Positions 54,842 through 63,023 are shown, counted from the stretch's first letter. The stretch: 64,000 nt of DNA from Tolypothrix sp. FACHB-123 (GCF_014697075.1 NZ_JACJRE010000003.1:207021-271020); one strand, 5' to 3'. Notes: generated by a model not told the origin, from the letters alone. Translations and numbers: made by a program.

Positions 54842-55324
54842 TTAGAACAAGCCCAAAGTCAAAGATTTGTCTAAAGGTAAAGCAGCACCAATACCTAACC
54901 ACAGAGTTACAAGTGTACCAAAGAGGAATACTGTGGTAGCAACGGGACGACGGAAGGGGTTTTGGAACTTGTTAACGTTCTCAATAAAGGGAACGAGAAT
55001 TAGTCCCAGTGGTACTGAAGCCATCGCTAATACTCCTAAGAGTTTGTTAGGAAGCGATCGCAAAATTTGGAATACAGGGTACAAGTACCACTCTGGTAAA
55101 ATTTCCAATGGTGTTGCAAAAGGATTTGCTGGTTCGCCGTTCATCGCTGGATCTAGCACTGCTAGAGCCACGACACAAGCGAAAGATCCCATGATTACCA
55201 CTGGAAACACATACAGTAGGTCATTAGGCCAAGCTGGTTCGCCATAGTAGTTATGGCCCATACCTTTAGCCAGCTTGGCTCTAAGGATAGGATCGCTGAG
55301 ATCGGGTTTTTTCTGTGTTGCCAT
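54842..55324 (-). CDS. petD: Cytochrome b6f complex subunit IV
   Basis: Thylakoid subunit forming part of the quinol-oxidation site. 160 residues from [21 protein letters not shown], with [20 protein letters not shown], the PEWY quinol-site motif in [17 protein letters not shown], and three membrane spans. Follows petB by 218 nt on the same strand (petBD operon). Confidence 0.98.
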   Translation of the reverse strand: MATQKKPDLSDPILRAKLAKGMGHNYYGEPAWPNDLLYVFPVVIMGSFACVVALAVLDPAMNGEPANPFATPLEILPEWYLYPVFQILRSLPNKLLGVLAMASVPLGLILVPFIENVNKFQNPFRRPVATTVFLFGTLVTLWLGIGAALPLDKSLTLGLF

Positions 55325-55394
55325 TTTTAAATATGCTCTCCTGCTTAAGTTGAGTTAAAGCATTTGTAAAAGCCATCAGCTATCAGGTAATCCT

Positions 55395-55426
55395 AGCCTG
55401 CGGATACTAGATAATATGCGCAGGCT
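55395..55426 (-). promoter_or_regulatory. Intercistronic hairpin between petB and petD
   Basis: AGCCTGCG / CGCAGGCT, 8 perfect base pairs with a 16-nt loop, midway in the petB-petD gap. It may mark an mRNA processing or stability site. Confidence 0.45.
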
Positions 55427-55542
55427 GGTTTCTTCAACTTTCAGCTTCAAATATCAAGTTTTTGTCTCATTGTTCATCAGTTTAAAACAAACAACTCAAT
55501 CTTGAAACCGATCGCCGTTGCCTGTTAGGTATGAGGCGGAAA

Positions 55543-56190
55543 TTACAAAGGCCCAGAAATGCCTTGTTTGCGGATCATCAAGAAGTGGAATAGCATGAAA
55601 ACCGCAATCAACCAGGGCAGCACAAATGTGTGAGCGCTGTAGTAGCGAGTTAGGGTAGCTTGGCCTACGCTGGAACCACCACGCAGCAAATCAGAGATTA
55701 GTACACCAACCACAGGAATTGCTTCGGGAACGCCGCTAACGATTTTCACAGCCCAATATCCTACTTGATCCCAAGGTAGTGAATAGCCTGTTACACCAAA
55801 AGAAACGGTGATTACAGCCAGGATTACACCACTTACCCAGGTCAATTCGCGGGGCTTTTTGAAACCGCCAGTGAGGTATACGCGAAAAACGTGCAAAATC
55901 ATCATCAACACCATCATGCTGGCAGACCAACGATGGATGGAGCGAATCAGCCAGCCGAAGTTTACTTCCGTCATGATGTACTGCACTGAAGAGTAAGCTT
56001 CAGCAACAGTTGGCTTGTAGTAGAAGGTCATGGCAAACCCAGTAGCAAACTGGATGAGAAAGCAAACCAGGGTAATGCCACCCAAGCAGTAGAAAATATT
56101 GACGTGGGGAGGAACGTACTTGCTAGTAACGTCATCAGCTAGCGCTTGAATTTCCAAGCGTTCCTCAAACCAGTCGTAAACGTTGGCCAT
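55543..56190 (-). CDS. petB: Cytochrome b6
   Basis: Haem-bearing core of the cytochrome b6f complex. 215 residues from [20 protein letters not shown]. Four membrane spans; haem-ligating histidines in [24 protein letters not shown] (spanning about 82-105) and [21 protein letters not shown]; the covalent-haem cysteine in YCLGG (C35). Full-length. First gene of petBD; ctpA is divergent 354 bp upstream. Confidence 0.98.
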   Translation of the reverse strand: MANVYDWFEERLEIQALADDVTSKYVPPHVNIFYCLGGITLVCFLIQFATGFAMTFYYKPTVAEAYSSVQYIMTEVNFGWLIRSIHRWSASMMVLMMILHVFRVYLTGGFKKPRELTWVSGVILAVITVSFGVTGYSLPWDQVGYWAVKIVSGVPEAIPVVGVLISDLLRGGSSVGQATLTRYYSAHTFVLPWLIAVFMLFHFLMIRKQGISGPL

Positions 56191-56544
56191 ACAATCTCAA
56201 GTTCCTAAAAATCGGGTGCGGTTGATAAATCTCCCAATTAGCAATTTTGGGATTTTAGCAAAGAGGTTTGTGGTCGTTTGCTTTTAAGGCGTCAGAGTGA
56301 TAAGACTTTTAATAAACTTAACACTCTGTAAACATGGTATGTATTGCGTTTGTGAGGCAAACCAACACTAAATTATGGGCACAAAGTAGATCTTATCGTT
56401 TGTTGAGTGGGATGCAAGCCAATCAAGTGAGTTAACAACTTGATTAAGACTAATGCACCACTTCTATAAAAAAAGTAACATAATCGAGAGATAGATTTCA
56501 TCAAAAACAAAGCAACTGGGCAGTTCTAGGCAATTCGGCTTGAG
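56191..56544. promoter_or_regulatory. Divergent promoter region petB / ctpA
   Basis: 354 bp between divergent genes. No coding frame or strong repeat; promoters for both genes are expected here but I could not assign elements with confidence. Confidence 0.5.
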
Positions 56545-56556
56545 GTGGAATTCAAC

Positions 56557-57813
56557 ATGGGCTTGTTCGTAGACAAAAAGGTTTTGAGACGGGTATTTTC
56601 ATTGCTGATGGCGGTTTGGCTGGTTTGGGGTGCAATCACCCAACCAGCAACGGCTTTGACGGAAGAACAGAAATTAGTATCAGAAGTTTGGCGAATAGTC
56701 AATCGAAATTATTTAGATGAAACGTTTAATCATCAAAGTTGGGCATCGGTGCGGCAAAAGGCTTTAGAGAAACCTCTGAAAAGTCAGGAAGCAGCTTATG
56801 GAGCGATTCAGAATATGCTCAAAAGCTTAGACGACCCTTTTACTCGCTTTTTAGACCCAGAACAGTACCGGAGTTTACAGGTAAATACTTCTGGAGAACT
56901 CACCGGGGTAGGCTTGCAAATTGCTCTAGACTCTCAAACTGGTAAGTTAGAAGTCGTTGCACCGATAGCAGGTTCACCAGCAGATAAAGCCGGAATTAGA
57001 CCGCGCGATCGCATCCTGAAAATTGAAGGCGTTTCCACAGAAAATCTTACCCTAGATGAAGCTGCGGCTAAAATGCGCGGGCCGATTGGCAGTCTCGTCA
57101 CCCTGTTAATTGAACGGGAGGGTGCAGACGAGCAAGAATTTAGGGTTACCCGCGATCGCATTGCTTTAAATCCTGTAATTTCAGAATTGCGCGTCACCCC
57201 CCAAGGTACACCCCTTGGCTATTTACGCCTCAATCAATTTAATGCCAACGCCTCAATGGAACTGGCACATGCCATTAATAGTTTAGAAAAAAAGGGTGCG
57301 GCTGCCTATATTTTAGATTTACGCAATAATCCTGGGGGACTATTACAAGCCGGAATTGAAATTGCTCGCCTGTGGCTAGATTCTGGCACTATAGTCTACA
57401 CCGTCAATCGCCAAGGCATTCAAGGCAGTTTTGAGGCATTTGGCCCGGCTATGACATCAGATCCCCTAGTTATTTTAGTCAATCAAGGTACTGCCAGTGC
57501 CAGCGAAATTCTCGCCGGCGCACTCCAAGATAATGGTCGTGCCCAATTAGTAGGGGAAACCACCTTTGGTAAAGGCTTAATTCAATCTTTGTTTGAATTA
57601 TCAGATGGTTCTGGTTTGGCAGTCACCATTGCTAAATATGAGACTCCCCAACACCGAGATATTAACAAACTAGGTATCAAACCAGACAAAATTATTCCTC
57701 AAGATGCGATCACCCGCGAACAAATTGGTACAGAAGCAGATCAACAATATCAAGCTGCTGTGGAAATCTTGACGAAAAATCAAGTAGTGGTGGGAATGGG
57801 GAATAGGGCATAG
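56557..57813 (+). CDS. ctpA: C-terminal processing peptidase (CtpA family)
   Basis: S41 serine protease; family members mature the D1 protein of photosystem II in the thylakoid lumen. 418 residues from ATG 56557 (an in-frame GTG lies 4 codons upstream). Signal peptide VFSLLMAVWLVWGAITQPATA, PDZ domain at about 95-175 (GVGLQIALDSQTGKLEVVAP, SPADKAGIRPRDRILKIEGV), then the catalytic Ser in NQGTASASEILAGALQD near residue 315 and Lys in GETTFGKGLIQS near 340. CtpA, CtpB and CtpC are close relatives, so the letter is less certain than the family. Divergent from petBD. Confidence 0.9.
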   Translation: MGLFVDKKVLRRVFSLLMAVWLVWGAITQPATALTEEQKLVSEVWRIVNRNYLDETFNHQSWASVRQKALEKPLKSQEAAYGAIQNMLKSLDDPFTRFLDPEQYRSLQVNTSGELTGVGLQIALDSQTGKLEVVAPIAGSPADKAGIRPRDRILKIEGVSTENLTLDEAAAKMRGPIGSLVTLLIEREGADEQEFRVTRDRIALNPVISELRVTPQGTPLGYLRLNQFNANASMELAHAINSLEKKGAAAYILDLRNNPGGLLQAGIEIARLWLDSGTIVYTVNRQGIQGSFEAFGPAMTSDPLVILVNQGTASASEILAGALQDNGRAQLVGETTFGKGLIQSLFELSDGSGLAVTIAKYETPQHRDINKLGIKPDKIIPQDAITREQIGTEADQQYQAAVEILTKNQVVVGMGNRA

Positions 57814-57940
57814 GGTATGGGGCATGGGGCATTGGGCAATTCAATTTTGGATTTTGGATTTGCGATAGCGCAGCGTTAGCGAGTCCGCGAGCGTCTTTTG
57901 GATTGGGTTTGAATCTAAAATCTAAAATCTAAAATCTAAA
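57812..57940. repeat. Repeat cluster: GGGGCAT array, palindrome, AATCTAA array
   Basis: Three repeat kinds in one 156-bp spacer: GGGGCAT heptamers at 57812-57836, a GCGATAGCG/GCGTTAGCGAG palindromic unit at 57862-57895, and (AATCTAA)n at about 57912-57940. The palindrome is related to the one inside yidD (37576-37596). Confidence 0.75.
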
Positions 57941-57969
57941 ATTCCTTGTCCTCCTTCCCTTCCCTTCCC

Positions 57970-58632
57970 TCATCCCTCTTCCTGAAATCGAGCCAGACTC
58001 TGATAAGCTTGCGCGATCGCACCTTTGCCCCGTAAAAAACCAGTATTTGCACCGGGACAAATGTATTCTAGGGTTTCTGGGGTGAAGCGTTCTAATATGT
58101 ACTTGAGGCTTTTTAGTTGTCGCGGCCAGTGAAAGGTTTTGGCTGTCCGTAATGGTACTGGGTCGCCTTGAAGATTGGGAACTAAGTGACGACCAGAAAA
58201 TAACACGCCGCCCAAGCAGTCGTAGTAAAGACAAGATGAGCCTGGTGAATGTCCTGGTGTCCAAAATACTTGGGCGCTGCTATCTAAAGTCAGTTCCTTA
58301 GCAAAGGTAGTTACAGTTAAGCCTGGTAATAAATATGCTTCTTGCTCTTGAATTATGACCTCACAACCCAATTCTTGCTGGATTTCTGCTGTTTTCCCCA
58401 TCGCGCCGCGATGAGTGATAAATAACCAGCGAACACCACCATGCGATCGCAAAAAATCTAAATTTGTCTGTTCTAAAGCTGGGCAATCAATGAGGATATT
58501 GCTTTCATTTCTTACAATAAAATAAGAGGTTCCCCCTAATGTGTCCCGATTTGGTGGAAAAGCATAAATACTATCAAGCACAGCCCGTGGTGGCTTAGCT
58601 GTATGACTTGGCTGTTGAGGTAAGGGACACAT
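57970..58632 (-). CDS. Metallo-beta-lactamase-fold protein with degenerate metal site
   Basis: A 220-residue MBL-fold protein. The fold is shown by SYFIVRNESNILIDCPALEQ, FITHRGAMGKTAEI, FWTPGHSPGSSCLYYDCLGG and GVLFSGRHLVPN. The canonical HxHxDH motif is reduced to THRGAMGK (only H74), and the Asp of the usual FSGD position is Arg, though the second-site His in TPGHSPGS remains. It therefore probably does not bind two zinc ions in the normal way. The residues around these positions are otherwise well preserved, which argues for a specialised family and not decay. Function unknown. Confidence 0.78.
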   Translation of the reverse strand: MCPLPQQPSHTAKPPRAVLDSIYAFPPNRDTLGGTSYFIVRNESNILIDCPALEQTNLDFLRSHGGVRWLFITHRGAMGKTAEIQQELGCEVIIQEQEAYLLPGLTVTTFAKELTLDSSAQVFWTPGHSPGSSCLYYDCLGGVLFSGRHLVPNLQGDPVPLRTAKTFHWPRQLKSLKYILERFTPETLEYICPGANTGFLRGKGAIAQAYQSLARFQEEG

Positions 58633-58826
58633 AAGAAAAAAACCGAAACTGAGGAGTTGTGATTAATCTGGTTACACAGTTAAACTGCTTCAGGCTGGAA
58701 GCTGGAGAGTTAACAACTGCTGTTAACCTTTAGGGCAAAAATTGGGGTTTTTTCAGTCTGGCTAGTAGTCACAGATGTGGTGCTAACCCTACTAGTAAGA
58801 CATTGTTTCCAATTACCGAAGAGCAA

Positions 58827-60308
58827 ATGACATTTTGGTTTCTCCTTTTACTGGGACTAGCTACTTATCTAATGGTGCAGCGTGTTGTCGCCCATAGCAC
58901 CCAGACACCCGTCTGGTTATTGTGGCTGGTTTTAATGACCCCAGCATTTTTATTGAGTGGGTGGACGCTGCGATATGGGACAAAAGTACCGCCGCCAGCA
59001 TCGCTGATCCTGTGGTCATCAATAATCTGTATTTTGTTATACTGGCTGTTATTTCAATGGGGAAGGCGATCGCCCAGAGATAAACAAACACAACCACAAG
59101 CTATAGAAGCAACACAATCGGCTATCCATCCTACCGCAGAACCAGTGACAGTGCGTCCCATCGAACCAACGGAAGAAACCCAACTGCGAAATTGCTTTCC
59201 CTGGTCTACATACTACATCCAAAACATTGAGTATCGACCCCAGGCGGTGATTTGTCGCGGTCAATTGCGAACTTCACCCACTCAGGCTTACCAGCAAATT
59301 AAGTCTAATATCGAAGCCCAATTTGGCGATCGCTTTTTGCTGATATTTCAAGAAGGTGTTAACAGCAAACCTTTTTTTGTCCTTGTTCCCAATACTCAAG
59401 CAGCAAAACAGGTTAATTCTCCTAAACAAGAAAAATTAACTCGTCCAGTATTAGCGCTGGTGTTGTTACTCGCTACTTTAGTAACTACTACCTTAGTTGG
59501 CTCGTCAATTGCTGGTGTAACTCCCAAAGCATTACAATCCAATCCTCAGCTTTTATTCCAAGGATTGCCCTATGCTTTAGGATTAATGACAATTTTGGGT
59601 ATCCATGAACTCGGTCATTATTTAACAGCTAGATACTACAAAATTCGCGCCACATTGCCCTATTTTATCCCCGTGCCTTTTTTCTTAGGTACTTTTGGCG
59701 CATTTATACAAATGCGGAGTCCAATTCCTAACCGCAAAGCTTTATTTGATGTCAGTATTGCTGGGCCAATTGCTGGTTTTATTGTCACCTTACCCTTATT
59801 AATTTGGGGTTTAGCTCATTCGGAAGTAGTGGCTTTAAATCCAAAAATTGGCATGTTAAATCCGGAAGCCCTGAATCCTAAATATTCTATTTTGCTAGCA
59901 TTACTTGCCAAATTAGCACTAGGAAGTAGCTTAACTGCAACATCAGCTATTAACTTACATCCAGTTGCCATTGCTGGGTTTTTAGGATTAATTGTCACAG
60001 CATTAAATCTCATGCCTGTAGGACAATTAGACGGCGGTCATATTGTTCACGCCATGTTTGGCCAAAGAACTGCGATCGCTATTGGGCAAATAGCGCGTTT
60101 ATTGCTGTTATTACTGTCTTTTATCCAATCAGAATACTTCATTTGGGCAATCATCTTATTACTCATACCCTTAGTTGATGAACCTGCCCTCAACGATGTT
60201 ACAGAATTGGATAATAAACGGGATATTTTGGGTTTATTCTCAATGGCGTTATTGGTGATTATTGTACTGCCATTACCGCAGGCGATCGCTAACCTCTTAC
60301 AGATATAA
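58827..60308 (+). CDS. Site-2 protease family (M50) membrane metalloprotease
   Basis: A 493-residue intramembrane protease resembling plant EGY1. The start at ATG 58827 (MTFWFLLLLGLATYLMV) has GAAGAG just upstream; the frame is open to a TTG at 58803. Two N-terminal membrane spans, a soluble domain (about 95-205), then the protease: zinc motif HELGHYLTARYYKI near 265, GTFGAFIQMRSPIPNRKALF, and the third ligand in MPVGQLDGGHIVHAMFGQ near 400. Substrates unknown; regulated intramembrane proteolysis is the family role. Confidence 0.9.
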   Translation: MTFWFLLLLGLATYLMVQRVVAHSTQTPVWLLWLVLMTPAFLLSGWTLRYGTKVPPPASLILWSSIICILLYWLLFQWGRRSPRDKQTQPQAIEATQSAIHPTAEPVTVRPIEPTEETQLRNCFPWSTYYIQNIEYRPQAVICRGQLRTSPTQAYQQIKSNIEAQFGDRFLLIFQEGVNSKPFFVLVPNTQAAKQVNSPKQEKLTRPVLALVLLLATLVTTTLVGSSIAGVTPKALQSNPQLLFQGLPYALGLMTILGIHELGHYLTARYYKIRATLPYFIPVPFFLGTFGAFIQMRSPIPNRKALFDVSIAGPIAGFIVTLPLLIWGLAHSEVVALNPKIGMLNPEALNPKYSILLALLAKLALGSSLTATSAINLHPVAIAGFLGLIVTALNLMPVGQLDGGHIVHAMFGQRTAIAIGQIARLLLLLLSFIQSEYFIWAIILLLIPLVDEPALNDVTELDNKRDILGLFSMALLVIIVLPLPQAIANLLQI

Positions 60309-60375
60309 ATATCTGTAGACATCAAAACTCAGCTAGCGACGCAATTGTATTCTCAAATAAATTAGATTTACCGTG

Positions 60376-60394
60376 GGGTTTAGCAATGCTAAAC
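60376..60394. repeat. Near-perfect palindrome GGTTTAGCA-A-TGCTAAACC
   Basis: 19 nt with a single central base, 68 nt after the M50 protease stop. Could be a protein-binding site or part of an mRNA end; no T run. Confidence 0.4.
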
Positions 60395-60485
60395 CTCGAT
60401 AATTGGAATTTATTTATTCAACATCTCAGTGATTTTAATCACATTTTAAATCTTCATATCCATAGATCATTCATGGAAGTATTAA

Positions 60486-60619
60486 TTACTGTAAATTATC
60501 AATATTTTCCGTATAACCAGTTTTCTTAACTCTTAAAGTAGCATTATAATTTTTTTTAAATTTCTTTACATGATTTTGGATTTCTGTTGAGTTTAAAGGA
60601 CTTCTAGTTGTAATTACAT
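60486..60619 (-). pseudogene. 3' fragment of the D...ExK gene split by the transposon
   Basis: On the minus strand, from the transposon junction at 60619 to the TAA at 60486-60488, the sequence encodes TTRSPLNSTEIQNHVKKFKK, then NYNATLRVKKTGYTENIDNLQ. It continues exactly in frame from the 5' fragment at 62719-63023 once the transposon and one 10-bp duplication are removed (total 429 nt, 142 codons plus stop). It is therefore the severed C-terminus of that gene. The longer frame reading from inside the transposon end (up to 60683) is an artefact of the insertion. Confidence 0.85.
60610..60619. repeat. Target-site duplication, left copy (GTAATTACAT)
   Basis: Ten bases immediately left of the transposon, identical to 62719-62728 immediately right of it. 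Confidence 0.95.
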
Positions 60620-60649
60620 CTGACTTTTCACGGGATGTGGAAAAGAAAG

Positions 60650-60680
60650 AGTGGTTCGCGATAGCTGGTCGCGAACCACT
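60650..60680. repeat. Hairpin 1 of the transposon
   Basis: AGTGGTTCGCGA / TCGCGAACCACT, a 12-bp perfect stem with a 7-nt loop TAGCTGG, overlapping the inner part of the left terminal repeat and 61 nt before the transposase start. Confidence 0.9.
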
Positions 60681-60741
60681 CAAATGAATTGAAGATAATT
60701 TGCGCTCTTAATGTAATGTGCTGGTAGTTTAAACATTTTGG

Positions 60742-61374
60742 GTGCAAATGAAACTATTAGAAGCGAACCCGTACCGCAATTGTGATTTTGGTGACAAACG
60801 TCTGACTAACAGAGCAGTGTTAATTGCGGAGGCTTTAAAAGTAAAATATGGTCAGCCTCTATCACAAATATTTAAAAGCGCTAGTGACCTAAAACGTGGT
60901 TACGAATTCTTCTCTAACCCCAAAACAACTTTTGAGAAATTGACCCAGCCATCTTTTAAACAGACTTCTCAGCAGATTTATGGCATACCAATAGTATTAG
61001 CTGTAGGTGATACAACTTATCTTGATTATAAAAAAATATTAGAAAAAAGAGATGATTATGGGCCTACAGGTAATGGTGGGAATGGACTAATTTTACATAG
61101 TTCTTTAGCACTAGACCCAGACTTTGGACAGCCACTAGGACTATTATGGGAAAAATTGTGGCATCGACAACACAAGGTCTCCCCGCCACCAGAAGAAACA
61201 TCTAGAGCTAAAAAAAAGCGATTAAAAAAAGAACGTTTAATCGCGAAAAATAGAGCTTTTAAAGAAAAAGAATCTTATCGATGGGTGGAAGCTTTTCAAA
61301 AAGTCAACAAATTATTTAAAGATTTAGAAATGCCTGATGGTGGACTACTCACTCATTGTGGTTCATGTCTTTGA
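60742..61374 (+). CDS. IS4/Tn5-like transposase, first frame
   Basis: 210 residues. The N-terminal domain matches Tn5-type transposases: NCDFGDKRLTNRAVLIAEAL, then PLSQIFKSASDLKRGYEFFS. The first catalytic Asp is in VLAVGDTTYLDYKK (about residues 86-99). The frame ends at 61374 just where the second catalytic region should begin, and the protein continues in the +1 frame (61337-62170). Either the transposase needs a frameshift or a recent 1-base loss (or 2-base gain) broke it. Confidence 0.85.
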   Translation: MQMKLLEANPYRNCDFGDKRLTNRAVLIAEALKVKYGQPLSQIFKSASDLKRGYEFFSNPKTTFEKLTQPSFKQTSQQIYGIPIVLAVGDTTYLDYKKILEKRDDYGPTGNGGNGLILHSSLALDPDFGQPLGLLWEKLWHRQHKVSPPPEETSRAKKKRLKKERLIAKNRAFKEKESYRWVEAFQKVNKLFKDLEMPDGGLLTHCGSCL

Positions 61375-62170
61375 CCGTGAAGGAGATATCGCAGAAGTAT
61401 TCGCACTTTCTACTAAAACTAAAAACACAGGTGTAGTTGTCAGAGCCGCTCACAATCGTTGTTTATCGGGAGAAAACTCTTATTTATGGGAGTATGTAAC
61501 ATCCCAGTCAGTGCAGTTTATCAAAGAGGTTGAATTACCAAAAACTAAAAAGCGTTTTGAAAGAACTGCAACTTTAGAGATCAGGTATTGTCCAGTATCA
61601 ATAAATCCTCCTTCTCGATTAAAAAAGAAAGGCAATTTTAACGTTTACGCGCTCTTTGCAACAGAGATTAATGTGCCAGACGAATGTGAGCCAGTTTCAT
61701 GGATGTTACTGACAAGCGAGTTAGTTTCGACACAACAAGAGGCTGAACAAATTCTCCGGTGGTATACGTATAGATGGAGAATAGAAGAGTATCACAAAAT
61801 CTTAAAATCTGGCTGTAAAGTGGAAAGTTATCGCTTGGCAGGTGAGAGTATGTCAACGATGTTAGGTTTTTTAACAGTGATTGCGGCACAATTACTGCGA
61901 ATGACTTATTTACATCGGAACTCTCCGCACAGTTCCGCAGAATTGGTGTTAACAAAAATACAAATGGATGTGCTACTTTCTAGTACTCCACCCAAACAAA
62001 AAAAGCCCCACTTACTTACAGTTGATTGGGCAATTCGAGCAATTGCACGTCTAGGGGGATACTTAGAACATAGGAAGAATAGCCCCATTGGGATACAAGT
62101 TTTGTGGCGAGGCTGGTTGGAATTAGAAACCTTATGTCAAGGTTGGTTGCTGCATGAGAATCTAAAATGA
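61337..62170 (+). CDS. IS4/Tn5-like transposase, second frame
   Basis: 277 residues in the +1 frame relative to 60742, open from the TAG at 61325-61327. It holds the second Asp in LIVVHVFDREGDIAEVF and the YREK-like signature with the catalytic Glu in YRWRIEEYHKILKSGCKVE (about residues 147-165), followed by the helical C-terminal domain. The ATG at 61337 is internal to the conserved region and unlikely to be a natural start. Its stop overlaps the frame running into the passenger gene. Confidence 0.82.
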   Translation: MVDYSLIVVHVFDREGDIAEVFALSTKTKNTGVVVRAAHNRCLSGENSYLWEYVTSQSVQFIKEVELPKTKKRFERTATLEIRYCPVSINPPSRLKKKGNFNVYALFATEINVPDECEPVSWMLLTSELVSTQQEAEQILRWYTYRWRIEEYHKILKSGCKVESYRLAGESMSTMLGFLTVIAAQLLRMTYLHRNSPHSSAELVLTKIQMDVLLSSTPPKQKKPHLLTVDWAIRAIARLGGYLEHRKNSPIGIQVLWRGWLELETLCQGWLLHENLK

Positions 62171-62212
62171 ATATATTGATTTTAGTTACTCAACAAAGTT
62201 ATAGAGGAATAT

Positions 62213-62237
62213 GGTTCGCGACAACCCGTCGCGAATC
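62213..62237. repeat. Hairpin 2 of the transposon (between transposase and passenger)
   Basis: GGTTCGCGA / TCGCGAATC, a 9-bp stem with one G-T pair and a 7-nt loop CAACCCG. The stem is the same as in hairpins 1 and 3, though not part of a terminal repeat. It lies 16 nt ahead of the passenger ATG. Confidence 0.85.
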
Positions 62238-62253
62238 GTGGAATGTTGATTTT

Positions 62254-62655
62254 ATGTCGAAAGACCGAAAAACTATAGCCCAAGAGGATTTACAATCGCG
62301 TATAGACAAAGTTATCGACATGTTGGAGCATCTTGAATTTGAAGTCGCTGCCATACACAATTCAATGCCTGTTGCGCCACCTAGTTGTAGAATAGCTCGT
62401 TACCTAGCAAAGGGACGTAAAGAATTTTATTGGTACTATAAACTACATGCTACAACACCAATATTTCCGACTCGAAGTGATGGCAAGCTTTCCAAGTACA
62501 AGCATTTAGGTAAGGCTGGTAGTCAAGCCTACATAGATGCTATTGCACAAATTACTGCCAGGACTAAAATTGAAGCCTTGGATCGTTCAATCGAGACTCT
62601 CAAACAGGGTTTAAAAGATTTAGTCGAAGAAACTTCCAAATATAATAAACAATAG
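62254..62655 (+). CDS. Transposon passenger gene, unknown function (133 aa)
   Basis: 133 residues from MSKDRKTIAQEDLQSRIDKV at 62254; the frame is open further upstream to 62167, but that part runs through hairpin 2 and is unlikely to be coding. A helical N-terminus (about 8-40) precedes a segment KGRKEFYWYYKLHATTPIF and SKYKHLGKAGSQAYIDAIAQ, then a C-terminal helix. The aromatic FYWYY...KYKHLGK pattern resembles small DNA-binding domains of the YWYxR...KYIGK type seen in integrases and DUF6788-like proteins. A role in transposition, regulation or a host effect is possible; none is shown. Confidence 0.65.
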   Translation: MSKDRKTIAQEDLQSRIDKVIDMLEHLEFEVAAIHNSMPVAPPSCRIARYLAKGRKEFYWYYKLHATTPIFPTRSDGKLSKYKHLGKAGSQAYIDAIAQITARTKIEALDRSIETLKQGLKDLVEETSKYNKQ

Positions 62656-62657
62656 CA

Positions 62658-62688
62658 AGTGGTTCGCGATACATTATCGCGAACCACT
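62658..62688. repeat. Hairpin 3 of the transposon
   Basis: AGTGGTTCGCGA / TCGCGAACCACT, a 12-bp perfect stem with a 7-nt loop TACATTA, 3 nt after the passenger stop and overlapping the right terminal repeat. It could also end the passenger transcript. Confidence 0.9.
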
Positions 62689-62718
62689 CTTTCTTTTCCA
62701 CATCCCGTGAAAAGTCAG

Positions 62719-62728
62719 GTAATTACAT
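62719..62728. repeat. Target-site duplication, right copy (GTAATTACAT)
   Basis: Ten bases immediately right of the transposon, identical to 60610-60619; part of the interrupted gene's coding sequence. Confidence 0.95.
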
Positions 62729-63023
62729 AGCAATATTTACGAGCTTTTTTTAAATCTTTGGAGACAATTTTAATAGTATTTTCTAATTGTTTAAATGCAT
62801 GTTCAACATCGCCACCTTTTAATTCTATATATATTTGTATATCACAATCATTAATAATTAATAGCCAATCACATTTAACTCCTTGAATATTCAGACATCC
62901 ATCTACCTGAACTTTAGTTACTTCTATTAAATTTTCGTTATAAAAAGTAATTTCACTACTCTTTTTTTCCTTAATAACTATATTTTTATAGTTAATTATC
63001 TCCGAACATGCATCCAAATCCAC
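62719..63023 (-). pseudogene. 5' part of a small D...ExK (nuclease-like) gene, interrupted
   Basis: Starts with GTG at 63023, preceded by GGAG, 5 nt after the ATPase stop. It encodes 101 native residues before the transposon; the frame then stops within the element at 62715. The original product (142 residues) has D52 in VKCDWLLI and E67/K69 in IYIELKGGDVEHAFKQLENT, a D-x14-ExK arrangement typical of PD-(D/E)xK nuclease folds, followed by KYCYVIT and TRSPL. Tight coupling to an AAA ATPase gene suggests a two-gene defence or conflict cassette. The nuclease assignment is inference from motif spacing. Confidence 0.75.

Larger units (their letters stand above)
60620..62718 (+). mobile_element. 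IS4/Tn5-like transposon with passenger gene (2099 bp)
   Basis: Ends are 44-bp perfect inverted repeats (60620-60663 and 62675-62718, outermost CTGACTTTTCACGGGATGTG); similarity resumes after a divergent loop for 12 more bases, giving about 60 bp of terminal repeat. A 10-bp target duplication GTAATTACAT flanks it. Contents left to right: hairpin (60651-60679), DDE transposase in two frames (60742-62170), hairpin (62213-62237), passenger gene (62254-62655), hairpin (62658-62688). Perfect ends and duplication indicate recent insertion. The target is the small gene of an AAA ATPase cassette. An exact named element cannot be given without a database. Confidence 0.92.

Noticed and set aside
60486-60683. 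65-codon minus-strand frame with a plausible ATG
   Set aside because: It crosses the transposon's left end; only the part below 60620 is native coding sequence and it belongs to the interrupted gene.
62167-62253. N-terminal extension of the passenger protein from 62167
   Set aside because: It runs through hairpin 2 and overlaps the transposase stop; the ATG at 62254 after the hairpin is the better start.
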